A DNA stretch of 64,000 bases from Hexactinellida sp. DTS-2022 (GCA_028753945.1 JAPNXP010000014.1:1612001-1676000); one strand, 5' to 3'; positions 1 through 10,321 are shown, counted from the first letter of the stretch. The notes: generated by a model not told the origin, from the sequence alone. A program made the numbers and translations.

Positions 1-130
1 AAATCCAAAATTGCAGCCTGCGCCGACAGCATGTTCTTTTGGAGGCACTATAAATAAACAACCAACAAAATATAGTGCCACCAAAGGAACATGCGTCGGC
101 ACAGGTTGCAATTTTGGATTTTTTTTTTCT
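1..130. repeat. Hairpin repeat unit, copy 1 (cut by window start)
   Basis: Two arms of about 50 bp face each other around a short loop. The left arm starts near AAATCCAAAATTGCAGCC and the right arm ends near TTGCAATTTTGGATTT. Both arms carry a CCGACAGCATGTTC / GAACATGCGTCGG core. The family recurs at 842-975, 2050-2190, 2638-2768 and 54058-54186, with fragments near 57770-57862 and 60878-60915. Confidence 0.85.
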
Positions 131-841
131 CCGTAGACGGTGCCCTGGCCAGAGCTTAATTGTTGATGGACTGAAACTTGGCATGTAGGTGCGATGGGAC
201 CGTCTAATTTGCACCTGGGGTTACGATTTTTCATTAACAAATTTTGGACACAACTTTAACACCTTTCAAAATTTGTCTGGTCCATAACTCAAAAAATGTT
301 TTACTATACCCCCAATTTTTATTTCACTTTTGGATTCTTCATAAAATTTTGCGTCTAACGGGAGGAGAAATTTTTAAATAATGGGTTTAATCTTTGCCAT
401 AAATGGGGGTTGAAATTTCTTTGTTTAAACACACTTCAATTTCAGTAAAACTGTGAAATCTAATTCCATTGTTTCAACTTGTAATAATTATATTGATTTA
501 ACTTGTTAAATCTTACTCTATTGATTCAACTTGCGATAATTATATTGATTTAAATAATAAATTTCAGCTGGCTTCTATTTAATTCTGGTTTTACTGTACA
601 CTGGATTAAATAAAATAAAATAATATAAGGAATTTGTTGACTTTACTCAAATCACCGTGGATAACATTGCTAAAATAAATAACTAATAATATAATTTAAT
701 ATCAATACATAATGAATGAATGGCTTTAAACTCTTGATGGTTTATGATAGAAAAAAACTTTAAATTCAACAATCGTTCCTTGTGACTCCGACCAATTAAC
801 AAATGGTTTTTCACACCTTAGGCGTTGATGACTGGGCGAAT
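131..841. repeat. Spacer of the hairpin repeat array
   Basis: No gene is visible. The stretch following the hairpin (GTAGACGGTGCCCTGGCC, then GTAGGTGCGATGGGACCG, then CACCTGGGGTTACGATTTTT) is repeated with minor changes after the hairpin at 842-975. The stretch before the next hairpin (about 690-840) is repeated at about 2490-2637. The 5' end of the window is therefore a tandem-like array of diverged units of 0.6-1.2 kb. Confidence 0.75.
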
Positions 842-975
842 AAAAAATCCAAAATTGCAGCCTGTGCCGACAGCATGTTCCTTTGGAGGCACTATCAATA
901 AACAACCAACAAAATATAGTGCCACCAAAGGGACATGCGTCGCCCCTGGCTGCAATTTTGGATTTTTTTTTTTTT
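842..975. repeat. Hairpin repeat unit, copy 2
   Basis: Same inverted arms as copy 1, with a long T tract on the 3' side of the right arm. The reading frame that crosses it on the minus strand is a by-product of the repeat and shows no protein-like features. Confidence 0.85.
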
Positions 976-2049
976 TTTCTCCGTAGACGGTGCCCTGGCC
1001 TGAGCTTTATAGTTGATGGGCTGAAACTTTGCATGTAGGTGCGATGGGACCGTCTAATTTGCACCTGGGGTTACGATTTTTGATTAACAAATTTTTGACA
1101 CATCTTTAACACCTTTCAAAATTTGTCTGATCCATAACTTAAAATATGTTTTACTAACCCCCAAATTTTATTTACGATTGGATTCATCATAAGATTCTGT
1201 GTTTGATGGGAGAAGAAAAATTTTAATAAACGGTTTAATTCATGCCAAAAAAATGGGTTGGAATTTCTTTATTTACTCACACTTCAATTTCAGTAAAACT
1301 GTGAAATCTAATTCGATTGTTTCAAATTGTAATAATTATATTGATTCAACTTGTGAGATCGAGTAGGCTTCTATTTTCTAATTGAAACCTAAGATTTTAC
1401 ATTCCACAACAACGACAGATTAAGTGATTATATTTATTTCTGCGAGAATATTCTTGCACTGTTATTAGACTGACGTAATTAATTATAATTAATTCAGTCA
1501 GTATATGACTTATATAGATGCTTCCAATTTGTGTATTAGGGGTTATCGAGTGTGCGGAATTGAAATTTGATAACCAAATTAATTAATTAATTATTTATGA
1601 CAAAATAATTTAACTTAATAATTGTAAGTTGACATTGAAATTGGTGTTATATTATAAATAATATTAATAAGTATTTATGCTAATTAATTAAATATCATAA
1701 ATCTCAGAATTCAAATAAGATAGAAACAAACTTCCAATTTATCAATTGATCCTTATGCCACGTAACACCTCTACAAATGGGTATTGACACCTTGAGGTGA
1801 TGATGACATCGTAAAAAAATGTGTTTTTACAATTTTATTAATTCGATTTTTAAAATGGGTTAGTTGAAGTTGGGTGATGACCCAACACTCACATAAAAAA
1901 TGCTGAGTCATCAGCTATTATATTCTACTCAAACTTGAATATCTCTAAAATGAAGTGAACTAAATGGAAACTTCCGCCACTCTAAGGGTTGATGCCTTCT
2001 GTAACACCTTTTGAAATATCTTAACACCTTCATAGTGATGATGACATGG
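976..2049. repeat. Diverged repeat block, related to 53320-54057
   Basis: From about 1350 on, the sequence matches a block at 53330-54057 in order. Shared landmarks are a CTAAGATTTTACATTCCA tract, CAACAACGACAGATTA, then GATAGAAACAAAC, CACCTTGAGGTGATGATGAC, and finally a TGATGATGACATGGCG stretch just before the hairpin. No coding region is visible. The two blocks look like copies of one longer element that ends in the hairpin. Confidence 0.7.
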
Positions 2050-2190
2050 CGGAAAAAAAAATCCAAAATTGCAGCTGTGCTGACAGCATGTCCCATTGGA
2101 GGCACTATCAATAAACCACCACCAAAATATTGTGCCACCAAAGGAACATGCGTCGGCACAGCTGCAATTTTGGATTTTATTTTTTTCTCC
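2050..2190. repeat. Hairpin repeat unit, copy 3
   Basis: Arms as in copy 1, here closer to the 54058-54186 copy (GCAGCTGTGC in place of GCAGCCTGTGC). The arms flank an AATAAACCACCACCAAAAT loop. Confidence 0.85.
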
Positions 2191-2637
2191 GTAGATGGTG
2201 CCCTGGGCACACCTTTATACATAGAGAGCTGAAACTTGGCATGTAGGTGCGGAGTGCCCTTCTAATTTGCACCTGGGGTGACGATTTATGATAAAATAAT
2301 TTTAACACCTATTTAATCCAATTATGGCTTAGCCAATTAAATTCGAGGGTTGTCCCAGTATGAATTAGCAGCTAGCATCCAATTAGTATACAAGGATTTT
2401 CTATCAATTGTTAGTGTGCATATAGAATGCCTAACCGAGGCTGTAATTTAATTGGTCGAGACTAAGAAGATTTAACTTATTACTAAAAATATAATTTATT
2501 ATCAATACATAATGAATGAATGGCATTAAACTCAAGATGGTTTATGATTGAAACAAACTTCAAATTTATCTACCGTTCCTTGTGACTCGGACCAAATAAC
2601 AAATGCTTCTTCATACCTTGGTCGTTGATGACTTGGC

Positions 2638-2768
2638 GAAAAAAATCCAAAATTGCAGCCTGTGCCGACAGCATATTCCTTTGGAGGCACTATCAATAAA
2701 CCACAATCAAAATATAGCGCCACCAAAGGAACATGCGTCGGCACAGGGTGCAATTTTGGATTTTTTTA
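2638..2768. repeat. Hairpin repeat unit, copy 4
   Basis: Same inverted arms. After this copy the sequence becomes unique until the CTTCGGTTTCGGTCG repeat near 3160. Confidence 0.85.
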
Positions 2769-3144
2769 TCCCTATCCTCTCCACAGAATTGAGTTATACT
2801 ATTAATTGAAATTACAGGATTTGTGTATAATGGGTTACAAATGTTCACCTGGGGTCACAATTTTTTGGTTTAATTTTGGACACATCTTGACACCTATTTA
2901 ATGCCACAACAGGAAAAATAATTGTGACGAGTATTCAATGTATATGCATTCGATTGCTAATTTAGTTTTACTCTTATTAGTAGGCACGAATTTCAAATTG
3001 GGCTTAGTTTTAGCCATACTTTATTGAGTTGCTGTATTTCCAGGCAAATTCCTGGTTACGAGCACCCTCCCGACGACAGTGCCCGTATGGGAGGTATGAG
3101 ATCTTTTGCAAGAATATTTAATTCTAATTATTTCAGTTTGAATT

Positions 3145-3265
3145 TGACATATGAGCCCTTCGGTTTCGGTCGTTTCGCGATGGATCACTATCACAAAGAT
3201 CGCTTTGCAACATTTGTTCGTTAGTGTTAGACAATACGCAACTCAATTGAACGGAATTACACGCA
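3145..3265. repeat. Dispersed CTTCGGTCTCGGTCGC repeat, copy A
   Basis: The copy starts around GAGCCCTTCGGTTTCGGTCG and runs through GATCACTATCACAAAGATC and a GACAATACGCAACTC segment. The same order of blocks occurs at 57258-57400. The leading GC-rich part recurs at 33357-33440 and, inverted, at 35980-36055. It looks like a short dispersed element with a GC-rich head. No tRNA-type A or B box was recognised. The rest of 2770-3380 shows nothing I can name. Confidence 0.6.
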
Positions 3266-3379
3266 CTACTTAATTCTGTTTAGCATGTTGCTATTTGGGA
3301 TCCAATACTAACCCCAGGATTTTATTTCTGAATAACAATTAGTGTATATCTCCTGGTTGCTCGCTTCATAAAATATATA

Positions 3380-3948
3380 CAGTCGAAACCGGTTTTCTAA
3401 CACAGTTGCAGGAGGCGGAGGGCGAGCTCACTCCCGGAAAGGAGAGGAGGGCCAGTCATGATTTCGTTCTGCCGAGTTTTTCTAACTAACCTTTTTTTTT
3501 TCTACTAGCAGTACACCCTCCGAACAGGAGATTCCAAAAATATTTTTCTTTAAAAAGTGGGAAAAATCATAAATATTTCAATTATATTTGTATATTACAT
3601 TGGAATTATACAAAAATCAGTCTCAGACAAGTATTTTGGTAGTATACTATAAGTTTTGTTGATTAAAAAGATTTGGACAAATTTGGTTCGGATTATCGGG
3701 GAATCATTTTATAGATGCCTATAGAAAAGGTATTATTCACTAAGCCGATCGAATTCACTTATCGGAATAGAATTTTTTGAATCGGAACACCTCTGTTCGG
3801 ATTAGCGAGGGTGTACTGTATCTATTTATTCTAAATGTCTAAGAATTCCAATTTTGTTTTATTTTCAACTTGTTGATTCTAACTATCAAATTTTTCTTAC
3901 TTTATTTCCATTCAAAAAATTGGTTAGAAAAAAAACAGGTTTCGACTG
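3380..3948. mobile_element. pogo/Tc1-like MITE with TA duplication
   Basis: Terminal inverted repeats begin CAGTCGAAACCGGTTTTCTA on the left. The right end is the reverse complement, GGTTTCGACTG preceded by a TTAGAAAAAAAAC stretch. The element is flanked on both sides by TA (3378-3379 and 3949-3950). A CAGT-start, purine-then-AACC terminus with TA duplication is typical of pogo/Tigger-type Tc1-mariner MITEs. No transposase is encoded. Confidence 0.8.
3508..3818. mobile_element. Second pogo-like MITE nested in 3380-3948
   Basis: The ends are inverted: CAGTACACCCTCCGAACAG on the left and GCGAGGGTGTACTG on the right. TA follows the right end. TA precedes the left end by one extra base, so the left boundary is slightly uncertain. 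It interrupts the interior of the outer MITE. Confidence 0.7.
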
Positions 3949-3950
3949 TA

Positions 3951-4534
3951 GTATTACGCAGGATATTAATTCTGGGTTTTGTAAATAACTCAATTAACGT
4001 AATATTTTTCATATTTATGTGATTGACGCGTATGCTAATGATATATCACAAATATAAACTGATAGGGGGTCAAACTGGGCTAATCCGAGTCTATATTATC
4101 GGATACCATGTTTATAGATGTGAAGTGATGTAGCAATAGGAATTTACATTTTTTGTTAATAACTAGTGGAGATTCAAACTGAAAATTATACAAATTTGAA
4201 AAACATGCGATGTAATATATTTTATAGTGGACAGAATTTTGTGTCGACCAGCAATTTAGTTATTCCATTATTAAGAAATTCCTTTTATTTTTAAAAATGA
4301 GTAAATATTCGCTGTACCAATCTGCCTATATTTGTGCTACATATTCTATACGGATTTTGTCCTAGTTATAGCAAAAATATGCATTGACCAGTTTTTATAG
4401 ATTCTATACATAATGTTTTTGTCCAAATATCAATTTTTTTCGGGGGCCAGTCAAGGTGTACCAAATACCAACTTGTCCTAAATATTACTGTCATACCGTG
4501 CATATTTTATTGAACCCTTTTTATGATTATACTA
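3951..4534. other. AT-rich stretch without recognisable feature
   Basis: No convincing reading frame, RNA gene or terminal repeat was found here on either strand. Confidence 0.5.
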
Positions 4535-5201
4535 AAGTAGATGTCGGATATAAGCACACCCAGGCCCTACGAGAGGGGGGGGCAGACGGGGCGGTGCCCC
4601 GGGGCCCAGGGCTAAATAGGGGGCCCAGGGCTAGAGAAGGGGCAGGGCTAGATATGGACCTCGTGGCCTAGGGAGGCCCAAGATCTGGGTCATTAATGTC
4701 CTAAGTCCATGAATTTGATTATTATTGTTTCTGACTAGACCTATATTTTGCATAGAGGCGTGAAATTCGAAATTTAAATGTATTATTATCTTTTGTCATC
4801 GTTCTTGTTCTTCACTTAAGGTTCAGGTATACTCTACAAAATCCCAAATTTCGATAAAATCCCAAACTATTGTTAATCTCGTTTTATTGCATTTTCAAAT
4901 TGTGTGGATACCCTTGTGGACTCTCACGAAATTTCTAAGAAAAATTCCAATTATTTCTCCAGTTTGACATTTGCTTAATGAAGGTCAATTAGTAAGGGGC
5001 CCAGAATTACTCTGCCCCAGGCAAATAATTTCTCTCGGCGGCCCTGAGCACACCAGTTATAAGAACATATCGGATATAAGAACACTCTGTTGGAAAACGG
5101 TTGCCATATTCCCTATATAATTTATGTCGGTTATAAGAACATCCGGTTATAAGCACATCAAGTGCAGTTCCCGACGATGTGCTTATAACCGGCATCCACT
5201 G
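4535..5201. mobile_element. pogo-like MITE interrupted by a hAT MITE
   Basis: The right end reads GCCGGCATCCACTG on the outer side, followed by TA. The left end (AAGTAGATGTCGGATATAAG after TA at 4533-4534) is its diverged inverted partner. The interior carries several GGTTATAAGAACAT-type subrepeats. Removing the hAT element at 4561-5046 rejoins the subrepeat series. Confidence 0.65.
4561..5046. mobile_element. hAT-type MITE with 8-bp target duplication AGCACACC
   Basis: The ends are CAGGCCCTACGAGAG and the inverted CTCTCGGCGGCCCTG. AGCACACC is duplicated exactly at 4553-4560 and 5047-5054. A CAG-start terminus with an 8-bp duplication is the hAT signature. The left part is G-rich (4570-4680) and the GC content is well above its surroundings. 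No transposase is encoded. Confidence 0.9.
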
Positions 5202-5775
5202 TATTACAAACTAATCAAATTTCTACATTAAAAGATGAAGTGAAATTCTCATGGGGATCTTAATTACAGGTTAATATAGGCAACAATTTGAGTAATCCTG
5301 ATGCGAGTCACTTGGCAGCAGGCTTTTTCCAGTCAAATGTTGCAAGCGCCAAAATTACAAAAGTCATGGCAATCATTTTTCCCTTGTGGAATCCCATATT
5401 AAAATCCATGTGGGGATCCCACTTAGTAAAATATGATTCCCATTCCACACCCACGGCAACCCTTGTGTCTACGCCCCTGGTTTATTTTGGACGAATTGAC
5501 TTAGTACAACTTGTAATAGGTATAAGTTAACTAGTAATCGATATTTTTAACATTTGCTAAAAAAACTTGAGTATAATTATTTCATGCCAAAAGGGTACTT
5601 AATAACTTTTCTTCAACAAGGAAATAGAATACATCAGTTATCAGATGTAGGTAACGAAGTTATTTTAGGAAACTTGTTTATTAGTTAACTACCAATATCA
5701 GAAGTAACAACAAAGTCAGTTTAAATGAGAAAAGTTAGTGAGAAAAGTTAAAGTATTAAGTTATAAACTATTTCT
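5202..5775. other. Intergenic stretch without recognisable feature
   Basis: No coding signal stands out. A short plus-strand frame near 5288 has no recognisable domain and is probably chance. This is the 3' flank of the minus-strand membrane-protein gene. Confidence 0.5.
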
Positions 5776-6432
5776 TCACTTGACAACAGAAGGGGCTGCG
5801 TCGTAGTAAAGCTTTTCGTTTTCCAAGTCTTGAATAGGCAGAGTTAAGTCTTGGGAATTGAGTGTTTGGAAGGGAACAGAACTGGTTGGAACATCTGGAG
5901 ATATTTCTTCTAGTATTATCTCACGCTCTTCATCTCGTCCAGCTCTCGAATACCTATTCTGTCTATCGCGAGCTTTCTTAATGCTATATAGTACATTTTC
6001 ACTATTACTCTTTATTAGCATATACACGACAATAGCTAAGCTGACTGCTCCTAAAATACAACCTATGATACAACATAGACTGCCTACTATTACAAAAACT
6101 ATCATGGATATACAATAGGATCCACAGACACCAACTCCAATATTTGGAGGACAGAAATACTCGGTGGTGTAGCGAGGTGTAGGATTTTCATAGTCAGTTG
6201 GAACATTTCGCACACAACAACCTCTGCTATAATAATACGTACAGTATGGGGCTGGGGGGCCTATAGAATTTGTGCTAATAGTAGGACAGTATACATTAGT
6301 TGCGTTTGAGCTTGTGTTGTGTTGTATGCAGCATGTTGTTCTGTATGTATATGAATAGTAGCAGTTGGTTGTATTATCGCTCAGAGTTATTTGGAGATTG
6401 TAGAGGAGAATAAGTAAGACGATGTAACTCAT
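5776..6432 (-). CDS. Cysteine-rich single-pass membrane protein, unknown family
   Basis: The 218-residue frame begins at an ATG. Residues 1-18 form a hydrophobic signal peptide. The ectodomain (about 19-106) is rich in Cys, Tyr and Thr, with cysteines at 24, 34, 35, 49, 64, 72, 73, 94, 103 and 107 and N-glycosylation sequons at 20, 39 and 43. A long hydrophobic segment at about 108-140, itself rich in Cys and Gly, is the transmembrane helix. The tail of about 78 residues starts with a basic stop-transfer region and then has acidic and Ser/Pro stretches and two neighbouring tyrosines. The layout (signal peptide, paired cysteines, one helix, short tail) resembles small adaptor-like proteins such as the Shisa or WBP1/VOPP1 groups, but I cannot align it firmly to either. 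It appears complete and intron-free, and codon use matches the AT-rich surroundings. Function unknown. Confidence 0.7.
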   Translation of the reverse strand: MSYIVLLILLYNLQITLSDNTTNCYYSYTYRTTCCIQHNTSSNATNVYCPTISTNSIGPPAPYCTYYYSRGCCVRNVPTDYENPTPRYTTEYFCPPNIGVGVCGSYCISMIVFVIVGSLCCIIGCILGAVSLAIVVYMLIKSNSENVLYSIKKARDRQNRYSRAGRDEEREIILEEISPDVPTSSVPFQTLNSQDLTLPIQDLENEKLYYDAAPSVVK

Positions 6433-6574
6433 GATAAACTAAACCTGTAGAAAAGAACATAATAATAATTCGAGGCACATATTTCTGAAAAGATACAATC
6501 AGCATCTGAAATTTTTATAATTTCTAAACTTAATACATACATATAGCTTAGAAAGCTCCTCACGCAGGGTCTGT

Positions 6575-6666
6575 ATATGTTTAGGCGCAAACTAATCCGA
6601 ATGTATGCGCAATTAAGCATATGCTTAATTGCGCATTCATTCGGATTAGTTTGCGTCTAAACATAT
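6575..6666. repeat. 92-bp near-perfect palindrome
   Basis: The two arms are 46 bp each with no spacer; the centre AAGCATATGCTT lies at 6615-6626. I count two mismatches between arms. It lies about 140 bp upstream of the membrane-protein start. A similar 84-bp palindrome at 18018-18101 shares a CGCAA-ATTAGTCCG-CATG order, so this is probably a tiny palindromic element family. Confidence 0.85.
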
Positions 6667-6754
6667 TCTCCATAGACACGTTACCATAATCATTACACAG
6701 TTAGGCACTATAATTTTAGATGCTTCCTATTAGTGTGCTTCTTCTAGTAAAAAA

Positions 6755-7129
6755 CGTTATAGTAGGGTCCTACTATAGTTTTATACTATAAGTGCACACT
6801 ACTAAATTTACTTCTGTCGGACTTCCGCGCGATGGCCTGACTAGACCATTGGTGATAGAGCTTTCTAATTTAGATAGATATAGAATTTCTTGGAGATGAT
6901 CACCTCGAAGCCTGAATTCTCAATTTTGTCTTTGTTAGTCAGTTATATCGAAATTTGTGTTTTGGTCTAGTTACTCTTTTATAATTCGAATTAGCAATTA
7001 AAAATAGGTACGTTGTATTCTCCTAAGGATGATCTTTCTATTTATCAATTAAAATGAATAGGTCGCTAATCAATTCTACGTTTTATTAACGCTTTTTAAC
7101 ATAAACAATCATCTTCTCCATATTGTAAT
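6755..7129. repeat. Dispersed repeat copy 1, left part (partner at 39420-39820)
   Basis: The sequence from AGTAGGGTCCTACTATAG through CTTCTGTCGGACTTCCG, GAGATGATCACCTCGAAGCC and TCTTCTCCATATTGTAAT is repeated closely at 39424-39810. In this copy a 2.6-kb hAT-type element (7130-9756) splits it. The repeat resumes at 9757-10175. No coding capacity is evident. Confidence 0.85.
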
Positions 7130-7328
7130 CATAGGCGTAGCCAGGAGTAAAGGATTACCCGGGCAAAATTTTCTATTTAAAATCCCAAATACCATACATA
7201 ATTCTAAATCAACCAGTTGTTATTGAAACACTATCTATATTTCTTATAATCTTTTCACTTCCATTATCCCAAAAGTCTTTAATAGCACGTTTCATTGACG
7301 CGCAAATGCTAACAAATATAAATTACTA

Positions 7329-8157
7329 CGGTAGAACTCGGTTAAGACTTACCACCTTGGGAGACAAGAAAAAGTACGTACTAACCGAGGTACGTCTTAT
7401 CCGTATGGATATTCCACAAGTTGAAATACTGACTTGTTCAATGATATGAATAAGATGTATGGTATACAAGTACATAAAATACCTAACGATATGATTGAAG
7501 TATTTTAGTTGTCACCTGCTTACTTAAACCAAATAATAACCGAGTTCTGCTGATACTTTTCTAGAGTACGTACTAACCGAATTAAAATACATACATTTTG
7601 TTTACTTGGGAATATAAACTGGTACGTCTTATCCGAGGTACGTCTTATCCGCAGGGTTGCCGAGGGAATGAGAATTCCCATGGGAATGGGATGGGAATGG
7701 GAATCGTATTTATCCTATGGGAATTCCCACAGATTTTCCCATGGGAATTCCAATATGGGAATCTTGAAATTCCTTATGGATTCCCATGGGAATTCCCACA
7801 GGTTTTCCCATCATTTGTGAAGCCATCAAAATCAAAAGTAGATCATATAAAGTATCCAATAGGATTTGGAATTCTCATAGGATTTCGACGGGAGATTTGC
7901 CATGTGAAAACCACTTAGGATTCCCACATGGGAATTCCCCATGGGAATTCCCATGGGAATTCCTACGGAAACCCTGTGAGAATGGGATGGGAATGGGAAT
8001 GAAAATTCCCTTCCCACGGCAACCCTGCTTATCCGAGTACGTATTAACCGAATCATTTATAATGGATCAGATAGGAGAGAAAATCGGTCATTTGCGAACA
8101 GTACGTAATATCCGAGAGTACGTCTTAAGCCGAGTACGTACTAAGCGAGTTCCACTG
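7329..8157. mobile_element. pogo-like MITE with internal ACGTACT subrepeats
   Basis: The left end reads CGGTAGAACTCGGTTAAGAC and the right end AAGCGAGTTCCACTG is its inverted counterpart. Internal repeats of ACGTCTTATCCG / GTACGTACTAACCGA are scattered throughout. A clean TA duplication is seen only on the left. It is split by the hAT MITE at 7652-8027. Confidence 0.65.
7652..8027. mobile_element. hAT MITE (CAGGGTTGCC family), 8-bp duplication CTTATCCG
   Basis: The ends are CAGGGTTGCCG and CGGCAACCCTG. CTTATCCG is duplicated at 7644-7651 and 8028-8035. The interior is a run of GGGAATTCCCATGGGAA-type palindromic subrepeats on both sides of a unique core, giving strong fold-back potential. A second, split member of this family borders the large insertion at 26199-34326. 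Confidence 0.9.
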
Positions 8158-8213
8158 TGTATCAAAACTAATTAATTGGAAAGAATTACCTAAGTGTTTT
8201 GTTGATATAAGTA

Positions 8214-9136
8214 CCTTATTATTGGAAATTAACGCGCCATGAAATTAAGGTGAAGGAAATTAACGCGAATTGGAGCTGAATATTTTCAAATACCGTATTT
8301 ATTCGAATAGTAGCCTAGGCGATTATTGTTTTTTAGGCCATTTTCTGACCAATAATTTTTGTTACTTTTCGAGAGTTTCACATGTTGATACAATTTATTT
8401 AGTAGAGTCGGTTGATAATCGTATTGCGACTAATACTAGATAAAGAAATTTACTCAGGATAAAGGTAGTAAATTTGTATTTGCTAATTTGGGGGGGGGGC
8501 TATTATTGGAGGTACGCGATTATTCGAATAGGGGCTACTATTAGAGTATATACGGTATATGAAATTAATGCTTTACTTTTGAGTAGCTTAGTATTATTTG
8601 TAATGGCCGCTAAGCGTCACCCACTCACGCTAGACACTCGTGCTGAGGTAATCGAGGGATTTTTTCAAAAGAAAATTCCGTGAATATCATAGATTTGTGA
8701 CTCCTGGTGTTAGGCAAAGTATAATGTGAAATTGTAATGGTGTAGTACTGCTTAAATATCAGCCTTAACTCTAGGTTTTGACTATATGTGTATGATTTGT
8801 TGTGTAGGTGCTAACTTAATTGTTTTAACCAAAAATATTGGAATTTCTCTTAGAATCTCGCATATCGAGGCGCTGAGCGCTTGGACGGAGGTGGCCCGAT
8901 AGGCGGGGTTCCACTGTATTGTGCCCAAATAGGCTTCCAATCTACTTGATAGACATGGTATATCCTTTCAAACTAGTTGCACATCTGAAAATATGTAGCT
9001 CGGAAGTTTGTCCATTCATTGTATAATTTTGCTAAATAGCAGGAAATTAAGGTCATAGAAATTAACGCGAAGGAAATTAACGCGATTTGGAGAAATTCGC
9101 GTTAATTTCATGGCGCGTTAATTTCCTATAATAAGG
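8214..9136. mobile_element. TA-duplicating element with AAATTAACGCG subrepeats, copy 1
   Basis: The ends are CCTTATTATTGGAAATTAAC and the inverted GTTAATTTCCTATAATAAGG. TA is present on both sides. GGAAATTAACGCG is repeated several times near each end. A shorter copy lies at 24060-24423. No transposase. Another TA element (8293-8555) lies inside it. Confidence 0.75.
8293..8555. mobile_element. TA-duplicating MITE with CCGTATTTATTCG ends, copy 1
   Basis: The ends are CCGTATTTATTCGAATAG and the inverted ATATACGG, with TA at 8291-8292 and 8556-8557. A second element with the same ends is at 61243-61499. Its GC-rich core contains a G8 tract. Confidence 0.8.
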
Positions 9137-9228
9137 TATACATAAATATAGACACAATTAGGAAAATAGGGATTTAAATAAAAGAACGATAATTATTCCT
9201 AGCCAGTACATGGTTCAGTCTAGGATGT

Positions 9229-9711
9229 CTATGTTGCAGTCCAAGTGCGTTTCAACGCCAAACTCGTTTGGCGTATTTAAATTCAGCCAAACGCGTTTGG
9301 CGTGTTTATATACGCCATTCGCGATTCTAACATTATTTCTTTTTATTTGTTGTTATTTAATTCAAATGTTGTTCAACAATACAAATCATTTTGAATTATT
9401 CGGAATTATATTTCCCTCTAACGCGAGGTACATATAGTTCAATTACTTAGTTTGAACGTGAATTGTTTTTAATCCACCATGGTTTTAAATATTTAGTATA
9501 AGTCGCAATGGTATTATTTTACACAGATTAAAATTATCAGTAATATTGTAGAACAGATATTTTAATTTTAATTAGATAACTATGTTTGTGAATAATCTAA
9601 CTAGCATAATTAAATAAGAACAAATAAAAAGAAATAATGTTAGAAACGCGAATGGCGTATATAAACACGCCAAACGCGTTTGGCGTTGAAACGCACTTGG
9701 ACTGCAACATC
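9229..9711. mobile_element. Foldback element with CAAACGCGTTTGGCG arms
   Basis: The left arm (about 9229-9362) starts ATGTTGCAGTCCAAGTGCG. The right arm (about 9608-9711) is its inverse, ending CGCACTTGGACTGCAACAT. Arms of about 100-130 bp surround an AT-rich centre of about 250 bp. CCAAACGCGTTTGG is itself palindromic. No target duplication was identified. Confidence 0.75.
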
Positions 9712-9756
9712 TACACGGGCATTGCCCGGGTATGCCCGGGTCTATCTACGCCTATG

Positions 9757-10176
9757 ATTGTAATTACTCTATAGTATACTAAATACTATAGAACATATTA
9801 CATTACTATCTGCTAGATAATGACTGTTATTGATTGGTTTGTAAGTGAATATGTGTTTTATACAAGTGCAATGAAAAACACTTGGAATTTGGAATATTCT
9901 ATAAGTTGATGATGATGTCAATTCTATTATTCAAAAGAAATTACTTATTTAGAGTTCAGTTTTTCAGTATGTGTATTCAGGCACTGAGAAAGGTCAGTTT
10001 TATTGCCAAACTTTGAAATTGACCTTTAGAAAGTAAGCCTGGGCTTTTAGTATGGGAAAAAAATTTGAACTCTACAAAGGTCAGCTCTATATAAGGATTC
10101 TCTATTCAAAATAGTAACGTAAATACTAGCACGTATTCCTAATTTCTATTTGTAATAATTAATCTTTAATCAATTT
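9757..10176. repeat. Dispersed repeat copy 1, right part (partner at 39811-40321 and 41607-41690)
   Basis: The host repeat continues after the 7130-9756 insertion: TACTCTATAGTATACTAAAT, then TGCTAGATAATGACTGTTAT, then GATGATGTCAATTCTATTAT, then ATTCCTAATTTCTATTTGTA. All these blocks recur in order in the second copy. Confidence 0.8.
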
Positions 10177-10182
10177 CGGATA

Positions 10183-10321
10183 CCGACAATTCGTTACACG
10201 ACAATTCGTTACAGACAATTCGTTACAGCGACAATTCGTTACACGACAATTCGTTACACGACAATTCGTTACACGACAACTGGTTACACGACAATTCGCT
10301 ACAGGTTTGATTGGTTGAATT
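10183..10321. repeat. Left inverted array of CGACAATTCGTTACA units
   Basis: About eight units of 13-15 bp (CGACAATTCGTTACA and variants) are followed by GGTTTGATTGGTTGAATT. The inverse of the whole arrangement lies at 22643-22734, 12.5 kb away, including the AATTCAACCAATCAAA flank. Terminal inverted repeats made of short tandem units are typical of Foldback and some Mutator-like elements. Confidence 0.85.

Larger units (their letters stand above)
7130..9756. mobile_element. hAT-type element, 8-bp duplication ATTGTAAT, with many nested insertions
   Basis: The ends are CATAGGCGTAGCCAG and the inverted CTACGCCTATG. ATTGTAAT is duplicated exactly at 7122-7129 and 9757-9764. The second copy of the host repeat (near 39805) reads straight through CCATATTGTAATTACTCC, so an empty site confirms the insertion. 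The element encodes no transposase. Most of its length consists of younger insertions: a pogo-like MITE, another hAT MITE, a TA-duplicating element and a foldback. Confidence 0.85.

Noticed and set aside
726-1064. 112-residue minus-strand protein
   Set aside because: It crosses the hairpin repeat and a poly-T tract (hence a run of lysines) and has no conserved features.
4456-4671. Gly/Arg-rich 71-residue protein
   Set aside because: It runs across the boundary of the hAT MITE at 4561 into its G-rich arm, so it is an artefact of the insertion.
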